Positions 6,561 to 14,624 are shown, numbered from the stretch's first letter. The stretch is DNA of 32,165 nt from Treponema sp. (GCA_016296655.1 JAEDIW010000032.1:1-32165), one strand, 5' to 3'. Program-made: numbers and translations. Notes: generated from the letters alone by a model not told the origin.

Positions 6561-7699
6561 GAGCCTGGTAAATCACCTTGTTCTATGCAATTCATAAACA
6601 GTTCATTTTCAGTTGCTTTTTTTATCTGCGTAAATCCGTTTTTCTTTTCAAAATAAAAAACTTCATTTGCATCTATCGCATTTAAGAAATCTGGAGAATG
6701 GGTTGAAACAAACACTTGTCCGCCATTTAATGCATAAAGTCTGAATTCTTCTGCCAATTCTTCGAGTAATTCTGGATAAAGTTGATTTTCAGGTTCTTCA
6801 ATACAAAGCAAAGCGTGCTTCATTGGACTATTTAACAAAACCAAATATGTAAACATTTTTATTGTTCCGTCTGAGACAAATTTTGCGGAAAAGGGATTTT
6901 TAAACTCGCCATTCTGAAACTTCAAAACAATATATCCGTCATCTGTTTCTTTTGCCTGAATATCATCAACACCGGGTATTCTTTCTTTCATGCTTTTGAT
7001 GATTTTTTGAAAGTTTTCCGGATAATTGTCATAAATATATTTTGTTACGATAGAAAGATTGTCTCCTGTTCTTGTTAAATCTTCTCCATAAACAGATTCA
7101 TTTCTTTCTCTTGCAGCATCAACTTTAAAATCTGCAACATACCAGTCTTCAATAAGCCTTCTGAAAGTTGCGACAGCTTCAAATTCCTTAAACTGCCCCA
7201 AACCTTTTATTGCAAGAATATCAGGAGAATCAAGTTTCTGAGATTTTCTGATTGCATTAGTAACATCTTCATTGGTATTGAGAACACCTTCAATAGCAAT
7301 ACCTTCACCATTTTTAAAATCCAAAACTTTCCATGGCTGACCTTTTGAACCTCGTCTGAATTTTAAAATTTCGGATGATACTACAGGAAATTTTCTTTCA
7401 TCAAGTCCAATTGAAAGTTGATATGTAATTAAAGGCTCTGTTTCTTTTGCTCTGAATTTTATTTCAAAATCAATCGTTCCTTCTTGGTTTCTTGAAATTA
7501 CTTCGTTAAATCCGCCACGACGAGCTAACGCAGTCTTAACATTTCCTATCAAACAGTCATGCAGAAAACCAAAAACATCAAAGAATGTGGTTTTTCCGAC
7601 ACCATTCTTTCCAAGAAAAACAGCCATATTTGAAATATCTTTTACTTCGACATCTTTTAAGACTTTATAATTGTGGATTTTTATAGATTCTATCTGCAT
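6530..7699 (-). CDS. AAA family ATPase (AAA_15/21, OLD-like group)
   Basis: A 389-residue ABC-type/SMC-like ATPase of the kind found in defence islands. GKNGVGKT (30-37) is the Walker A, FVSDGTIKMF (274-283) stands where the ABC signature sits, CIEEPENQLYP (299-309) is the Walker B with its catalytic Glu, and STHSPDF (332-338) is the switch His. The C-terminus, GDLPGSLWKQG followed by ILVI, resembles the normal end of partners of DUF4276 proteins, but the last few residues lie on the apparent deletion joint. GAGG about 9 bases upstream supports the start. A 76-base gap with its own extended -10 separates it from hsdS. Its partner gene is a remnant, so this ATPase may no longer have a working effector. 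Confidence 0.85.
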   Translation of the reverse strand: MQIESIKIHNYKVLKDVEVKDISNMAVFLGKNGVGKTTFFDVFGFLHDCLIGNVKTALARRGGFNEVISRNQEGTIDFEIKFRAKETEPLITYQLSIGLDERKFPVVSSEILKFRRGSKGQPWKVLDFKNGEGIAIEGVLNTNEDVTNAIRKSQKLDSPDILAIKGLGQFKEFEAVATFRRLIEDWYVADFKVDAARERNESVYGEDLTRTGDNLSIVTKYIYDNYPENFQKIIKSMKERIPGVDDIQAKETDDGYIVLKFQNGEFKNPFSAKFVSDGTIKMFTYLVLLNSPMKHALLCIEEPENQLYPELLEELAEEFRLYALNGGQVFVSTHSPDFLNAIDANEVFYFEKKNGFTQIKKATENELFMNCIEQGDLPGSLWKQGILVI

Positions 7700-7717
7700 T
7701 TCTTTTTCCTCAAACTA

Positions 7718-7726
7718 ATTATACCA
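7718..7726 (-). promoter_or_regulatory. Extended -10 promoter before the AAA gene
   Basis: TGG-TATAAT on the minus strand (7726 to 7718), a perfect extended -10. I see no good -35. The predicted start is about 12 bases before the ATG. It suggests that the AAA gene is expressed separately from hsdM-hsdS. Confidence 0.45.
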
Positions 7727-7775
7727 TAATGTAAATTATTTTTCTTTATGTGTAAGTTCTTTCTAATTCATCTGC

Positions 7776-8933
7776 TTACACCTCAATTTCTCCATTCATA
7801 AGCTTTGGAAGAAGTTTGTCACGAGCGAGTTGAAGTAATTGAATTTGTTTTTTCAATGCTCCGATTTTATCTAATGTAATTTCTGCGAATCCAGAATATT
7901 TCTTACATATTTCTTCGTTATATAAGAATTCAGTATCAGTAATATCGTTCATTACAATATATGGGATTGCAGCCCCTTTTGTACCACCCATTTTTATAGG
8001 TTCAAATAAAACTTTCATGGAATAATAAATGAAAGGCATATATTCATAACCAACAGCTTTTTGTTTTACACAGGCATAAGTTCTTTGATACAAATCAAAA
8101 TGTCCATCATAGAATTGGGTTCTACCTGTATAAGAACCATTCCCAGATATAATAACTGCTTTTCCTTCATAAAGAGAATCATTTGATAAGAGAGGATCTG
8201 GTGCACATGTAAAAAATGGATATACACCTTTTTCAACATTTTGATTAGCATTCTTTTTTCCTGTAAAAACTCTACACCAATCACTTATTTTCTCTTTCTT
8301 CCACCCCTCAGGAATACCATCTGCAATTTTTGTATTTTCATGGCCGGGGAAGTTTAGTTTTACAAACCATTCTTTGTACAGTTTAAGGGCAGCTTCTTCC
8401 AGAAGTTTTATCTGCCTGCGGTTGTTTTCAATAAGGTCATCGTACGCAGAAAGAATTGAAGCAATTTTCTGCTGTGTTGGAAGTGGAGGAAGATTAATAT
8501 CTAAATCTTTTAGCATATCTAGAGTAATACCTGGTACAGTTGCTCCACGACCTTGATTTGCTATTACACTTCTATTTGCAATAATAGTCCAAAGAAGATA
8601 TATATTATCAATCTTTGAATTTGGGATTAATGCTTTCAAATCTTGATTAATAGTCATATCTACTTTATTAATAAAAGCTCGTCCTAATCCCATTCTAGTA
8701 GCAGTAATTACTGTTCCTTTTTTAATTAAATTAGCAGTACTGTTTTTCAATCCTTCTTCAGTTATAGTATCCTCTGTTTTTTCTAAGTAATGTATATCAT
8801 CACTCATATCTTTTACAGAACACCAATATAAATTACCATTCCAATAATTTTTTACTGATTTAGACGGAGTACCTCCACCAATAATAGAATCGAGAACTTC
8901 CCCAAGCTTAACTTTCTTCCACTCTTCTTTCAT
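7776..8933 (-). CDS. hsdS: Type I restriction enzyme specificity subunit (HsdS)
   Basis: DNA-recognition subunit, giving the HsdM/HsdR complex its bipartite target. The 385 residues show two target-recognition domains. The first is about 1-150 and ends PLPTQQKIASILSAYDDLIE. A helical spacer to about 195 (ENNRRQIKLLEEAALKLYKEW) follows. The second begins IPEGWKKEKISDW near 210 and is followed by the second helical repeat LDKIGALKKQIQLLQLARDKLLPKLMNGEIEV. Length is normal. Its ATG overlaps the stop of the DUF1016 nuclease gene (ATGA, 4 bases), so translation is coupled. Its first codons (MKEEW) are duplicated at the start of that upstream gene. The target sequence cannot be read from the protein. 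Confidence 0.93.
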   Translation of the reverse strand: MKEEWKKVKLGEVLDSIIGGGTPSKSVKNYWNGNLYWCSVKDMSDDIHYLEKTEDTITEEGLKNSTANLIKKGTVITATRMGLGRAFINKVDMTINQDLKALIPNSKIDNIYLLWTIIANRSVIANQGRGATVPGITLDMLKDLDINLPPLPTQQKIASILSAYDDLIENNRRQIKLLEEAALKLYKEWFVKLNFPGHENTKIADGIPEGWKKEKISDWCRVFTGKKNANQNVEKGVYPFFTCAPDPLLSNDSLYEGKAVIISGNGSYTGRTQFYDGHFDLYQRTYACVKQKAVGYEYMPFIYYSMKVLFEPIKMGGTKGAAIPYIVMNDITDTEFLYNEEICKKYSGFAEITLDKIGALKKQIQLLQLARDKLLPKLMNGEIEV

Positions 8934-8947
8934 TGCTTCACATCCTT
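8917..8947 (-). repeat. Direct repeat at the hsdS start (copy 1)
   Basis: Pairs with 10053-10083. The first 17 bases are identical, covering ATGAAAGAAGAGTGGAA on minus, and the 14 bases upstream of the ATG match at 9 positions (26 of 31 overall). Confidence 0.8.
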
Positions 8948-10069
8948 CAGTTCGTTTTCAATTTCTTCAATGCTTGGAAGAGAAGACTTTATATCATCGC
9001 TTAAATTCTGATCCAGCTGTTCCTGCCATTTTGCAACGCCAAGAGGATTTTTATAACCTTCAAGAGAATATTCAACGACCGTATTGTTTTTGCTTTTTAC
9101 AAGAAGAAGTCCAATTGCAGGCTTGTCATTCGGATGATTCAAAATTTTATTGACTGCATTGACATACATATTAAGCTGACCTAAAAATCCTGGCTCAAAT
9201 TCACATACCTTCAATTCTACAACAACATAGCATCTCAATTTTAAATGATAGAAAAGCATATCGATGTAAAAATCATCATTCCCAATTTCAAGATGAACTT
9301 GTCTTCCAACAAATGCAAATCCCTGTCCCAGTTCCAGCAAAAATTCTTGGATATGTTCCGTTAATTTTTTTTCGACTTCTATTTCACGGCGTGGCACATC
9401 AGTTCCAAGAAAATCAAATAAATATGGATCTTTGAATGTCGAAGTTATCAAATCAGAATTTTCATCTGGTAACGAAACTTCAAAATTGTTTATGGCTTTT
9501 CCAATGCGTGTAATTGCATTCGACTGAATCTGGATGTCAAGAACATTACTGCTCCATCCATTTTTAATTGTCATCTTTGCATACCATATTCTTGATTCGT
9601 TATCCGTAAGCTTTTCCAGAAGCACAATATTACTGTGCCATGGAATTTGTGCAACAACTTGTTGCACAATTGCCTTGTCCTTCCAGACTTCTGCAAACTT
9701 CCTCATATATTTAAGATTTCTAGGTGAAAAACCTTTCATTTCTGGAAAATTTTTTTTCAGATCAAAGGAAATTCTGTCAATGACTTTTGCACCCCAGCCA
9801 TATTCATTCTGTTTTTTCAGAATCATGTCCCCTATATTCCAGTACAGCAATATCATTGAAGAATTAGCATCAAGAACTGTTTTAATTCTTGTCTCAGAAA
9901 CTTTTTTTATGAGGGCAGACAAAAAATCTGAATATTCAATTCCCATTTCAATCATTTCAGGAGGAGCTGTAAATCTTGCCCTGTTTTTGGAATCTGCAAA
10001 ACCTTTTCGATTATTATTCTTTTGTATTTCGATTTCTGTGTTCATATCAGTGTTCCACTCTTCTTTCAT
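8930..10069 (-). CDS. DUF1016 (YhcG-like) PD-(D/E)xK nuclease
   Basis: A 379-residue predicted nuclease of the YhcG family, common in restriction and defence islands. The N-terminal DUF1016_N domain (about 45-190) has LLYWNIGDMI, the YGWGAKVIDRIS stretch and PWHSNIVLLEKL. The C-terminal nuclease domain (about 215-345) has FYIDMLFYHLKLRCYVVVELK with D270, E285 and K287 as the catalytic triad, then GQLNMYVNAV (297-306). All key residues are present. AGAGGA lies about 9 bases before the ATG. The first five residues, MKEEW, copy the HsdS start, and family members more naturally begin later, so residues 1-8 are probably borrowed. Met9 (10045) is an alternative start. It overlaps hsdS by 4 bases. 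Its role beside the type I enzyme is not established. Confidence 0.88.
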   Translation of the reverse strand: MKEEWNTDMNTEIEIQKNNNRKGFADSKNRARFTAPPEMIEMGIEYSDFLSALIKKVSETRIKTVLDANSSMILLYWNIGDMILKKQNEYGWGAKVIDRISFDLKKNFPEMKGFSPRNLKYMRKFAEVWKDKAIVQQVVAQIPWHSNIVLLEKLTDNESRIWYAKMTIKNGWSSNVLDIQIQSNAITRIGKAINNFEVSLPDENSDLITSTFKDPYLFDFLGTDVPRREIEVEKKLTEHIQEFLLELGQGFAFVGRQVHLEIGNDDFYIDMLFYHLKLRCYVVVELKVCEFEPGFLGQLNMYVNAVNKILNHPNDKPAIGLLLVKSKNNTVVEYSLEGYKNPLGVAKWQEQLDQNLSDDIKSSLPSIEEIENELKDVKQ

Positions 10070-10083
10070 CAGTTCTCATCCTC
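10053..10083 (-). repeat. Direct repeat at the DUF1016 nuclease start (copy 2)
   Basis: Copy of the hsdS translation start region (8917-8947): 17 identical bases including the start codon, then 9 of 14 upstream. It lies between the truncated DUF1016 gene and the full one. Confidence 0.8.
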
Positions 10084-10087
10084 TTCA

Positions 10088-10459
10088 TTATTTTTCATCT
10101 TTTACACGAAGAAGCATTCTGTAATGACTCCAGGTCAATTCGGGACGCAGTGAATCCCGAATTTGAAATTCCTGATAAAATTGTCGCCTTTTTCTTAGTT
10201 CACGTTCATCAAAACCTTTTCCGAATTCTTCTGTTAATTTTAATGACAGTTTTCCAAGAACAGCCTTTCCATATTCAGCCCGTGTTTCTCCTTTCTGTTC
10301 ATCTTCAACAATCAATTGCCCTATAGCCCAGTAAGACTGAACCATAGCAAAGTTAACTGCCTTATAAACATTTTCTCTGGCATTTCTTAAAATTGAACTG
10401 ATATTTTTATAGAAGTCTACAAAATTTTTATCATTTATTTTAACAATCTCATTTTCCAT
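10088..10459 (-). CDS. Truncated DUF1016 protein, N-terminal domain only
   Basis: A 123-residue protein matching only the DUF1016_N helical domain: NARENVYKAVNFAMVQSYWAIGQLIVEDEQ, AEYGKAVLGKLSLKL, FDERELRKRRQFY and LTWSHYRMLLRVKDEK, where it stops. Intact relatives continue with a linker and a PD-(D/E)xK nuclease, and none follows in any frame. It belongs to a different subtype from its neighbour (LTWSHYRMLLRV against IPWHSNIVLLEKL), so this is not a simple frameshift of one gene. The ATG is 3 bases after the fic stop, with a G-rich GGGGTG about 5 bases upstream. It may be a decayed gene or a free regulatory domain; I favour decay. Confidence 0.7.
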   Translation of the reverse strand: MENEIVKINDKNFVDFYKNISSILRNARENVYKAVNFAMVQSYWAIGQLIVEDEQKGETRAEYGKAVLGKLSLKLTEEFGKGFDERELRKRRQFYQEFQIRDSLRPELTWSHYRMLLRVKDEK

Positions 10460-10462
10460 AAA

Positions 10463-11548
10463 TCACACCCCAGCATCTTTAATAATCCAGATTCCACTGT
10501 TTGTTTTTCCAGAAGATGTCAGTATTCCTTTCTGTTTTAAGTCGGCAATATCGCGTTTTATTGTTTTTTCAGAAACGTCTAATTTTTCTGCCAACTCTTT
10601 GCTTGTTACTGAGTTATTTATTTTTATCTGCTCAAGAATGTTATTCTGTCTTTCTGTTAAACTTGAGTTTGGGACATTTGGGTCATTAGGGACATTCTGA
10701 ACTTTTTCATAATCAATGTGAGTATATCGGTTCTTAAGTTCGTGCTTTTCACCAAGTAGAAGGTTTCTGAAGAACTTTTCAAGATATTCAGAATTTTCAG
10801 AAATTCCTTTTTGAAGATTATTATAATTTGCCCGGACAAGAGCATTTCTAAAATACCAGCTGTTCTGTTCAAAGATGGTATTATCAGCCTTAAAACCAAG
10901 AGATCTGAGATACTTGATTGTAAAAACTGCAGTTGTTCGGGTATTGCCTTCTCCAAAAGCGTGAATCTGCCATAATCTTGAAACAAAGAAAGTTATGTGT
11001 TTAACAATTTCATCTTTTGAAAGATTCTTATAATTGAATTGTCTTTCCATTTCAAAATCGTAATCCAGAGCAGCTTTCAGTTCAAAAGACGCTCCGTACA
11101 TTACAGAGTCACCATTCAAAACCCATTCTTTTTTAGAAATGTCATAATCACGGATTTTTCCTGCAAATTTAAAAATACCGTCAAAAAGTCGTTTATGAAT
11201 TGCAATCAAATGACTTGGACTAAAATTAAAAGAAGGTTCACTTAAAATCTGTGCGATACGGTATGAAACTTTATCGGCCTCTTCTGTGCGCTCTTCTGTT
11301 TCACTGCGGTCCGAACGGTTGATGTAATATGACTCAATAAGTTTTCCAACTTCTTCAAAGGTAACTTCACCTTCAATATTTTTTCTGGCTGTCTCGTACA
11401 AATATGAAGAAGGAGTTAGACCATCTACCTGTTGCAGACCAATAGCAGCCTGCCAGCTTGAAGCCTTTTCAGATTTGCTTGAATCAACGTGTCGAATATA
11501 TTCTTCAAAATCCATTTCGTATGCGGATTTTTTTGTTTCATCATTCAT
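10463..11548 (-). CDS. Fic domain protein with C-terminal winged helix
   Basis: Fic enzymes usually transfer AMP to a target hydroxyl. This 361-residue member has an N-terminal helical part with ARKNIEGEVTFEEV (54-67), the Fic core with HAFGEGNTR (196-204; consensus HxFx[DE]GNGR, with Thr in place of the second Gly), a proline-rich linker, and a DeoR/HTH_11-type winged helix (about 297-345: SVTSKELAEKLDVSEKTIKR). The catalytic His, Glu, Asn and Arg positions are present. A clear [ST]xxxE[GN] inhibitory motif is not seen. It sits 3 bases after hsdM, with GGAG over the hsdM stop, a position often taken by Fic/HTH genes in type I loci. A 9-base tandem repeat encodes the linker. Confidence 0.88.
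   Translation of the reverse strand: MNDETKKSAYEMDFEEYIRHVDSSKSEKASSWQAAIGLQQVDGLTPSSYLYETARKNIEGEVTFEEVGKLIESYYINRSDRSETEERTEEADKVSYRIAQILSEPSFNFSPSHLIAIHKRLFDGIFKFAGKIRDYDISKKEWVLNGDSVMYGASFELKAALDYDFEMERQFNYKNLSKDEIVKHITFFVSRLWQIHAFGEGNTRTTAVFTIKYLRSLGFKADNTIFEQNSWYFRNALVRANYNNLQKGISENSEYLEKFFRNLLLGEKHELKNRYTHIDYEKVQNVPNDPNVPNSSLTERQNNILEQIKINNSVTSKELAEKLDVSEKTIKRDIADLKQKGILTSSGKTNSGIWIIKDAGV
10671..10697. repeat. Three tandem 9-base units in the fic linker
   Basis: GGGACATTT, GGGTCATTA and GGGACATTC follow each other and encode NVPNDPNVP on minus. Units are multiples of three, so copy-number change would lengthen or shorten the linker without breaking the frame. Confidence 0.75.
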
Positions 11549-11551
11549 AAC

Positions 11552-13471
11552 TTAATCTCCCAGACCAAGCTCTTTAAGATTTGCATTGATATTTTTCATT
11601 AAATCATCACTTTCTGCCTGAAGCTTATTAAGTTCTGCATGAATTTCTTTCATGCGTTCTTCAAAGTTTTCATCTTCTTCCTGAACTTCTGTAACTCCAA
11701 CATAAGCTCCCGGAGTAAGTGAACAGTTCTTTTCTGCAATTTCTGCTTTTGTGGCGATCTTACATAGTCCTGCAACATCTGCATAAACACCATCACCGAA
11801 TTTTTCTGCAAGCCAGCAGGCATCTTTTGCAACTGTAAGGATTTCGTTTACATCATTCTGCAAACCTTCTAATAGCTGAAGTGCAGCTTTTTTCTGCCGT
11901 TTTGCTTCGTTAGCGGCTTTTTTATTTCCAGCGTTTGCTGCTTCATCTGCCTTACGCTCAAATTCTGCTTCTGTCTGTTTCTGCTCTTCCAGAATATTTG
12001 CAATTTCTTTTTCAACAGCATTTTTTACATCTGCAAAGTCTTTTGATTCTTTACAATTGCCAAGAGTAAATGCCATTTCACGACCATTAAACTGCTGTGA
12101 AACTTCATGGAAATAAGTACAGTATTCATTTATTACGGCTGCATACTTTTCAGTTTCGCCACGGTAAAGATGTACAATTGAACTTAAGTTTTTAATCTGC
12201 CAGGAAGTCCATTCATTAAGATTTCGGTCAATAACTGTAAAATAGTTTCTTGCATCAATAAAAAGAACTTTGTCTTTAAGTTCTGCTTTCTTGCCTTTAT
12301 CAAAGAACCATAAAGTGCAGGGAAGGGACAGCGTATAAAAAAAGTTATTTCCAACACTCAAAATTACATCAACATGCCCTGTATCAATAATTTTTGAACG
12401 GATTTCCTTATCTGCATGCTGGCTGTCTGTAGCTGAACTTGCCATTACAAATCCTGCACGACCTTTTTCATTCAAATAAGAATAGAAGTAACTAATCCAA
12501 AGATAGTTAGCATTTCCAATTTCTTTTGTTTTTTCGTTGTAACCTGGAAGTCCAAATGGCAAACGGCCTGCATTCTGAGCATTTTCGTAATTAACTTTAT
12601 TTACATTGAACGGAGGATTAGCCATTACATAATCACATTTACCTTCAAGGTTATGAGCATCATTATAGAAAGAGTTTGCACCTTCTCCACTTACAATCTT
12701 TGCATTAAGCCCATGAACAGCCATGTTCATCGTACAAAGCTTTGCGTTAAACTCAACTTTTTCCTGTCCAAAGAAAGCCATTGCTTTTGAAGCGCTTTTG
12801 CCACTTTCATTTACAAAGTCGCCGGAACTTACAAACATACCGCCAGAACCACAGGCAGGATCCAGCACAGTTCCCTTTTCTGGCTGAATGATATTTACAA
12901 TCATGCGAACCAAGGATTTTGGAGTAAAGAAAACGCCATCATCACTGGCAATACTTTTTGCAAACTTATTCAAAAAATATTCATAAATGCGACCAAGAAG
13001 ATCATCTTTGATTTCATCAAGTTCTGGACGATTAAACTTTGTAAGAAGAGTCTGAAGAATCTGCTTTTCTTTTGCACCACTGAAAACAGTTTCATAATTT
13101 TTTGGCAAAATGCCTTTAAGTTCTGGAACATCAGCTTCGATAGCTTTCATTGCTTCATCAACTGATTTTCCAATATTGTCTTCACCTTTCAGGCTCAAAA
13201 GATAATCATAACGGGAAATATCTCTTAATTTTATGGCACCTTTTGCCTTGTAATCGGCAGCTTCTGGTTCCATTGTACGACCGCCACGACTTGGCAGATT
13301 TTTACGAATTTCTTCATCTACAAATTTGAATCTTGAAAAAGCATATCTCAAATAAATGAGTCCAAGGACTGGCATACAGTATTCCTGAGAACTCAGGCGA
13401 GAGCCTGCACGAAGTTCATCTGCTGCATCCCATAAGTCGTTTTCTAATGCTTTTATGTTTAAAGATGTCAT
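11552..13471 (-). CDS. hsdM: Type I restriction enzyme methyltransferase subunit (HsdM)
   Basis: Adenine-N6 DNA methyltransferase that protects host DNA and, with HsdS, forms the core of the type I enzyme. The 639 residues comprise an HsdM N-terminal helical domain (about 1-150), then FFTPKSLVRMIV, DPACGSGGMF (204-213, AdoMet motif I) and NPPF (285-288, catalytic motif IV). The C-terminal 200 residues are coiled-coil-rich (EEQKQTEAEFERKADEAA and HAELNKLQAESDDLMKNI). Slightly long but within the family range. GGAG lies about 11 bases before the ATG. First gene of the island, with its own promoter; fic follows after 3 bases. Confidence 0.95.
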   Translation of the reverse strand: MTSLNIKALENDLWDAADELRAGSRLSSQEYCMPVLGLIYLRYAFSRFKFVDEEIRKNLPSRGGRTMEPEAADYKAKGAIKLRDISRYDYLLSLKGEDNIGKSVDEAMKAIEADVPELKGILPKNYETVFSGAKEKQILQTLLTKFNRPELDEIKDDLLGRIYEYFLNKFAKSIASDDGVFFTPKSLVRMIVNIIQPEKGTVLDPACGSGGMFVSSGDFVNESGKSASKAMAFFGQEKVEFNAKLCTMNMAVHGLNAKIVSGEGANSFYNDAHNLEGKCDYVMANPPFNVNKVNYENAQNAGRLPFGLPGYNEKTKEIGNANYLWISYFYSYLNEKGRAGFVMASSATDSQHADKEIRSKIIDTGHVDVILSVGNNFFYTLSLPCTLWFFDKGKKAELKDKVLFIDARNYFTVIDRNLNEWTSWQIKNLSSIVHLYRGETEKYAAVINEYCTYFHEVSQQFNGREMAFTLGNCKESKDFADVKNAVEKEIANILEEQKQTEAEFERKADEAANAGNKKAANEAKRQKKAALQLLEGLQNDVNEILTVAKDACWLAEKFGDGVYADVAGLCKIATKAEIAEKNCSLTPGAYVGVTEVQEEDENFEERMKEIHAELNKLQAESDDLMKNINANLKELGLGD

Positions 13472-13493
13472 ATTACTATTTCTCCATTTTGAT

Positions 13494-13524
13494 ATTATAA
13501 CACTGTAGATTGTTTTCTTGTAAA
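13494..13524 (-). promoter_or_regulatory. Promoter of the hsdM operon
   Basis: TTTACA (13524-13519) and an extended -10 TGT-TATAAT (TATAAT 13499-13494) with a 19-base spacer, 22 bases before the ATG. A second TATAAT further upstream lacks a -35. Confidence 0.5.
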
Positions 13525-13604
13525 TCCGCCATGCAAGATTTGTATTATACCTATAGTGATAAACAGATTCATCCAGATTTTCTGCGAAAATTCATACGCG
13601 ACAT

Positions 13605-13632
13605 TTGACAATTACTCAACTGGCATTGTCAA
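13605..13632. repeat. 8-bp perfect inverted repeat between hsdM and rsmE
   Basis: TTGACAAT (13605-13612) and ATTGTCAA (13625-13632) with a 12-base loop. It lies between the divergent hsdM and rsmE promoters and could be a binding site or a decayed repeat. The rest of 13525-13700 shows nothing I can support. Confidence 0.5.
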
Positions 13633-13703
13633 GAAGTTTTTCAAGTTCTGCTTTGGTATCCGCATTTCAAAAAGCCAAAGTTTTAGCCAGACAGAAAAAA
13701 GTG

Positions 13704-13732
13704 TTGCCCACAATCAAATGTGCTGATATACT
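13704..13732 (+). promoter_or_regulatory. Promoter of rsmE, placed to give a leaderless transcript
   Basis: TTGCCC (13704-13709), a 17-base spacer, then TATACT (13727-13732). Transcription is expected at about 13739-13741, which is the rsmE ATG. There is no Shine-Dalgarno between the -10 box and the ATG. Confidence 0.5.
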
Positions 13733-13740
13733 CAGCGCCA

Positions 13741-14547
13741 ATGAATATTTGCCTTTTTACAAGCGAAGAAATTGGAAAACCTCTGCCCTGGAATGACGGA
13801 CGCGCCCAGCATCTGATAAAAATTCTGCATAAAAAGCAGGGTGACAGCTTTGCAGCCGGAATTGTCGAAGGACAAGCTGGCAAAGCCTTAATCACAAAAA
13901 TTTCAGAAAAATCTTTTATCGAATTTTCATTTGAACCAGAATCTTCTGGAAAAATTCTTTACCCGCTAAACATGATTATCGGCTTTCCTCGTCCGATTCA
14001 GCTAAAAAGGCTTTTACGTGATATTGCAGGACTTGGAGCAAGCGCCGTTTATTTAACAGGAACAGAATTGGGCGAAAAATCATACCTTCACTCAACGCTT
14101 GTAGAACGCGGAGCTGCATATCAAATGCTGCTAGACGGCACTGTTCAGGCCGGCAGTACCCATGTCCCAGAACTTTTCATTCATAAAAATCTTGCAGAAT
14201 GTATGGAAAACTTAAACCATGCAGAATATGCAGAAAAATCAGTCCAGCCAAGTCAGGAACAGGCCGTTCCCAGTCTCAAAATTGCATTGGACAACATAAA
14301 TGCTCAATGTTCGCTAAAAGATTTTATTGAAGCTAACATTTCTCAAACTGGCAATAATAATTTGCCATATCGTTTTAAGGCAACAACCGCAATTGGCAGT
14401 GAACGTGGCTGGACAGACAAAGAACGCTCTTTCCTTGAAAAATCAGGCTTTACAAGATGCAGCATGGGTTCAAGAATTCTGCGAACCGAAAGTGCAGCAA
14501 CCGTAGCAGCTTCAATAATTTTGAATTACATGGGTGTTTTAAACTGA
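13741..14547 (+). CDS. rsmE: 16S rRNA (uracil-1498-N3)-methyltransferase RsmE
   Basis: SPOUT-class methyltransferase acting on U1498 of 16S rRNA in the 30S subunit. The 268-residue protein has the PUA-like N-terminal domain (HLIKILHKKQGDSF) and the trefoil-knot C-terminal domain, with IIGFPRPIQLKRLLRDIAGLGASAVYLTGTELGE, AIGSERGWTDKERSFLE and the AdoMet-binding end MGSRILRTESAATVA (family: LG-x-RILRxETA). It is a little longer than average, with an insert near 150-190. The frame is open 21 bases upstream to a GTG, but RsmE proteins begin near the chosen ATG. No Shine-Dalgarno is visible, in contrast to its neighbours. First of four plus-strand genes. Confidence 0.9.
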   Translation: MNICLFTSEEIGKPLPWNDGRAQHLIKILHKKQGDSFAAGIVEGQAGKALITKISEKSFIEFSFEPESSGKILYPLNMIIGFPRPIQLKRLLRDIAGLGASAVYLTGTELGEKSYLHSTLVERGAAYQMLLDGTVQAGSTHVPELFIHKNLAECMENLNHAEYAEKSVQPSQEQAVPSLKIALDNINAQCSLKDFIEANISQTGNNNLPYRFKATTAIGSERGWTDKERSFLEKSGFTRCSMGSRILRTESAATVAASIILNYMGVLN

Positions 14548-14594
14548 TTTTGACCGCTTACCATGATTTCTTTGAAAATAAATTACATTCGGTT

Positions 14595-14624
14595 TTGCAA
14601 TAAAATAAAATTATATGCTAAAAT
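14595..14624 (+). promoter_or_regulatory. Candidate extended -10 promoter for the HExxH gene
   Basis: TTGCAA (14595-14600), an 18-base spacer and TGC-TAAAAT (TAAAAT 14619-14624). The predicted start falls on the Shine-Dalgarno, so the true start must be a little earlier or the promoter is not used. Confidence 0.35.

Noticed and set aside
7776..8933. Phase-variable hsdS (inversion or shufflon)
   Set aside because: Only one hsdS is present, no silent specificity cassettes or recombinase gene nearby, and no inverted repeats were found in its conserved regions.
13605..13796. Short plus-strand frame upstream of rsmE, and a minus frame ending TKAELEKLLDNAS
   Set aside because: Neither has a ribosome site or recognisable family; the minus one is interrupted by a stop 16 codons upstream. 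Left as non-coding.
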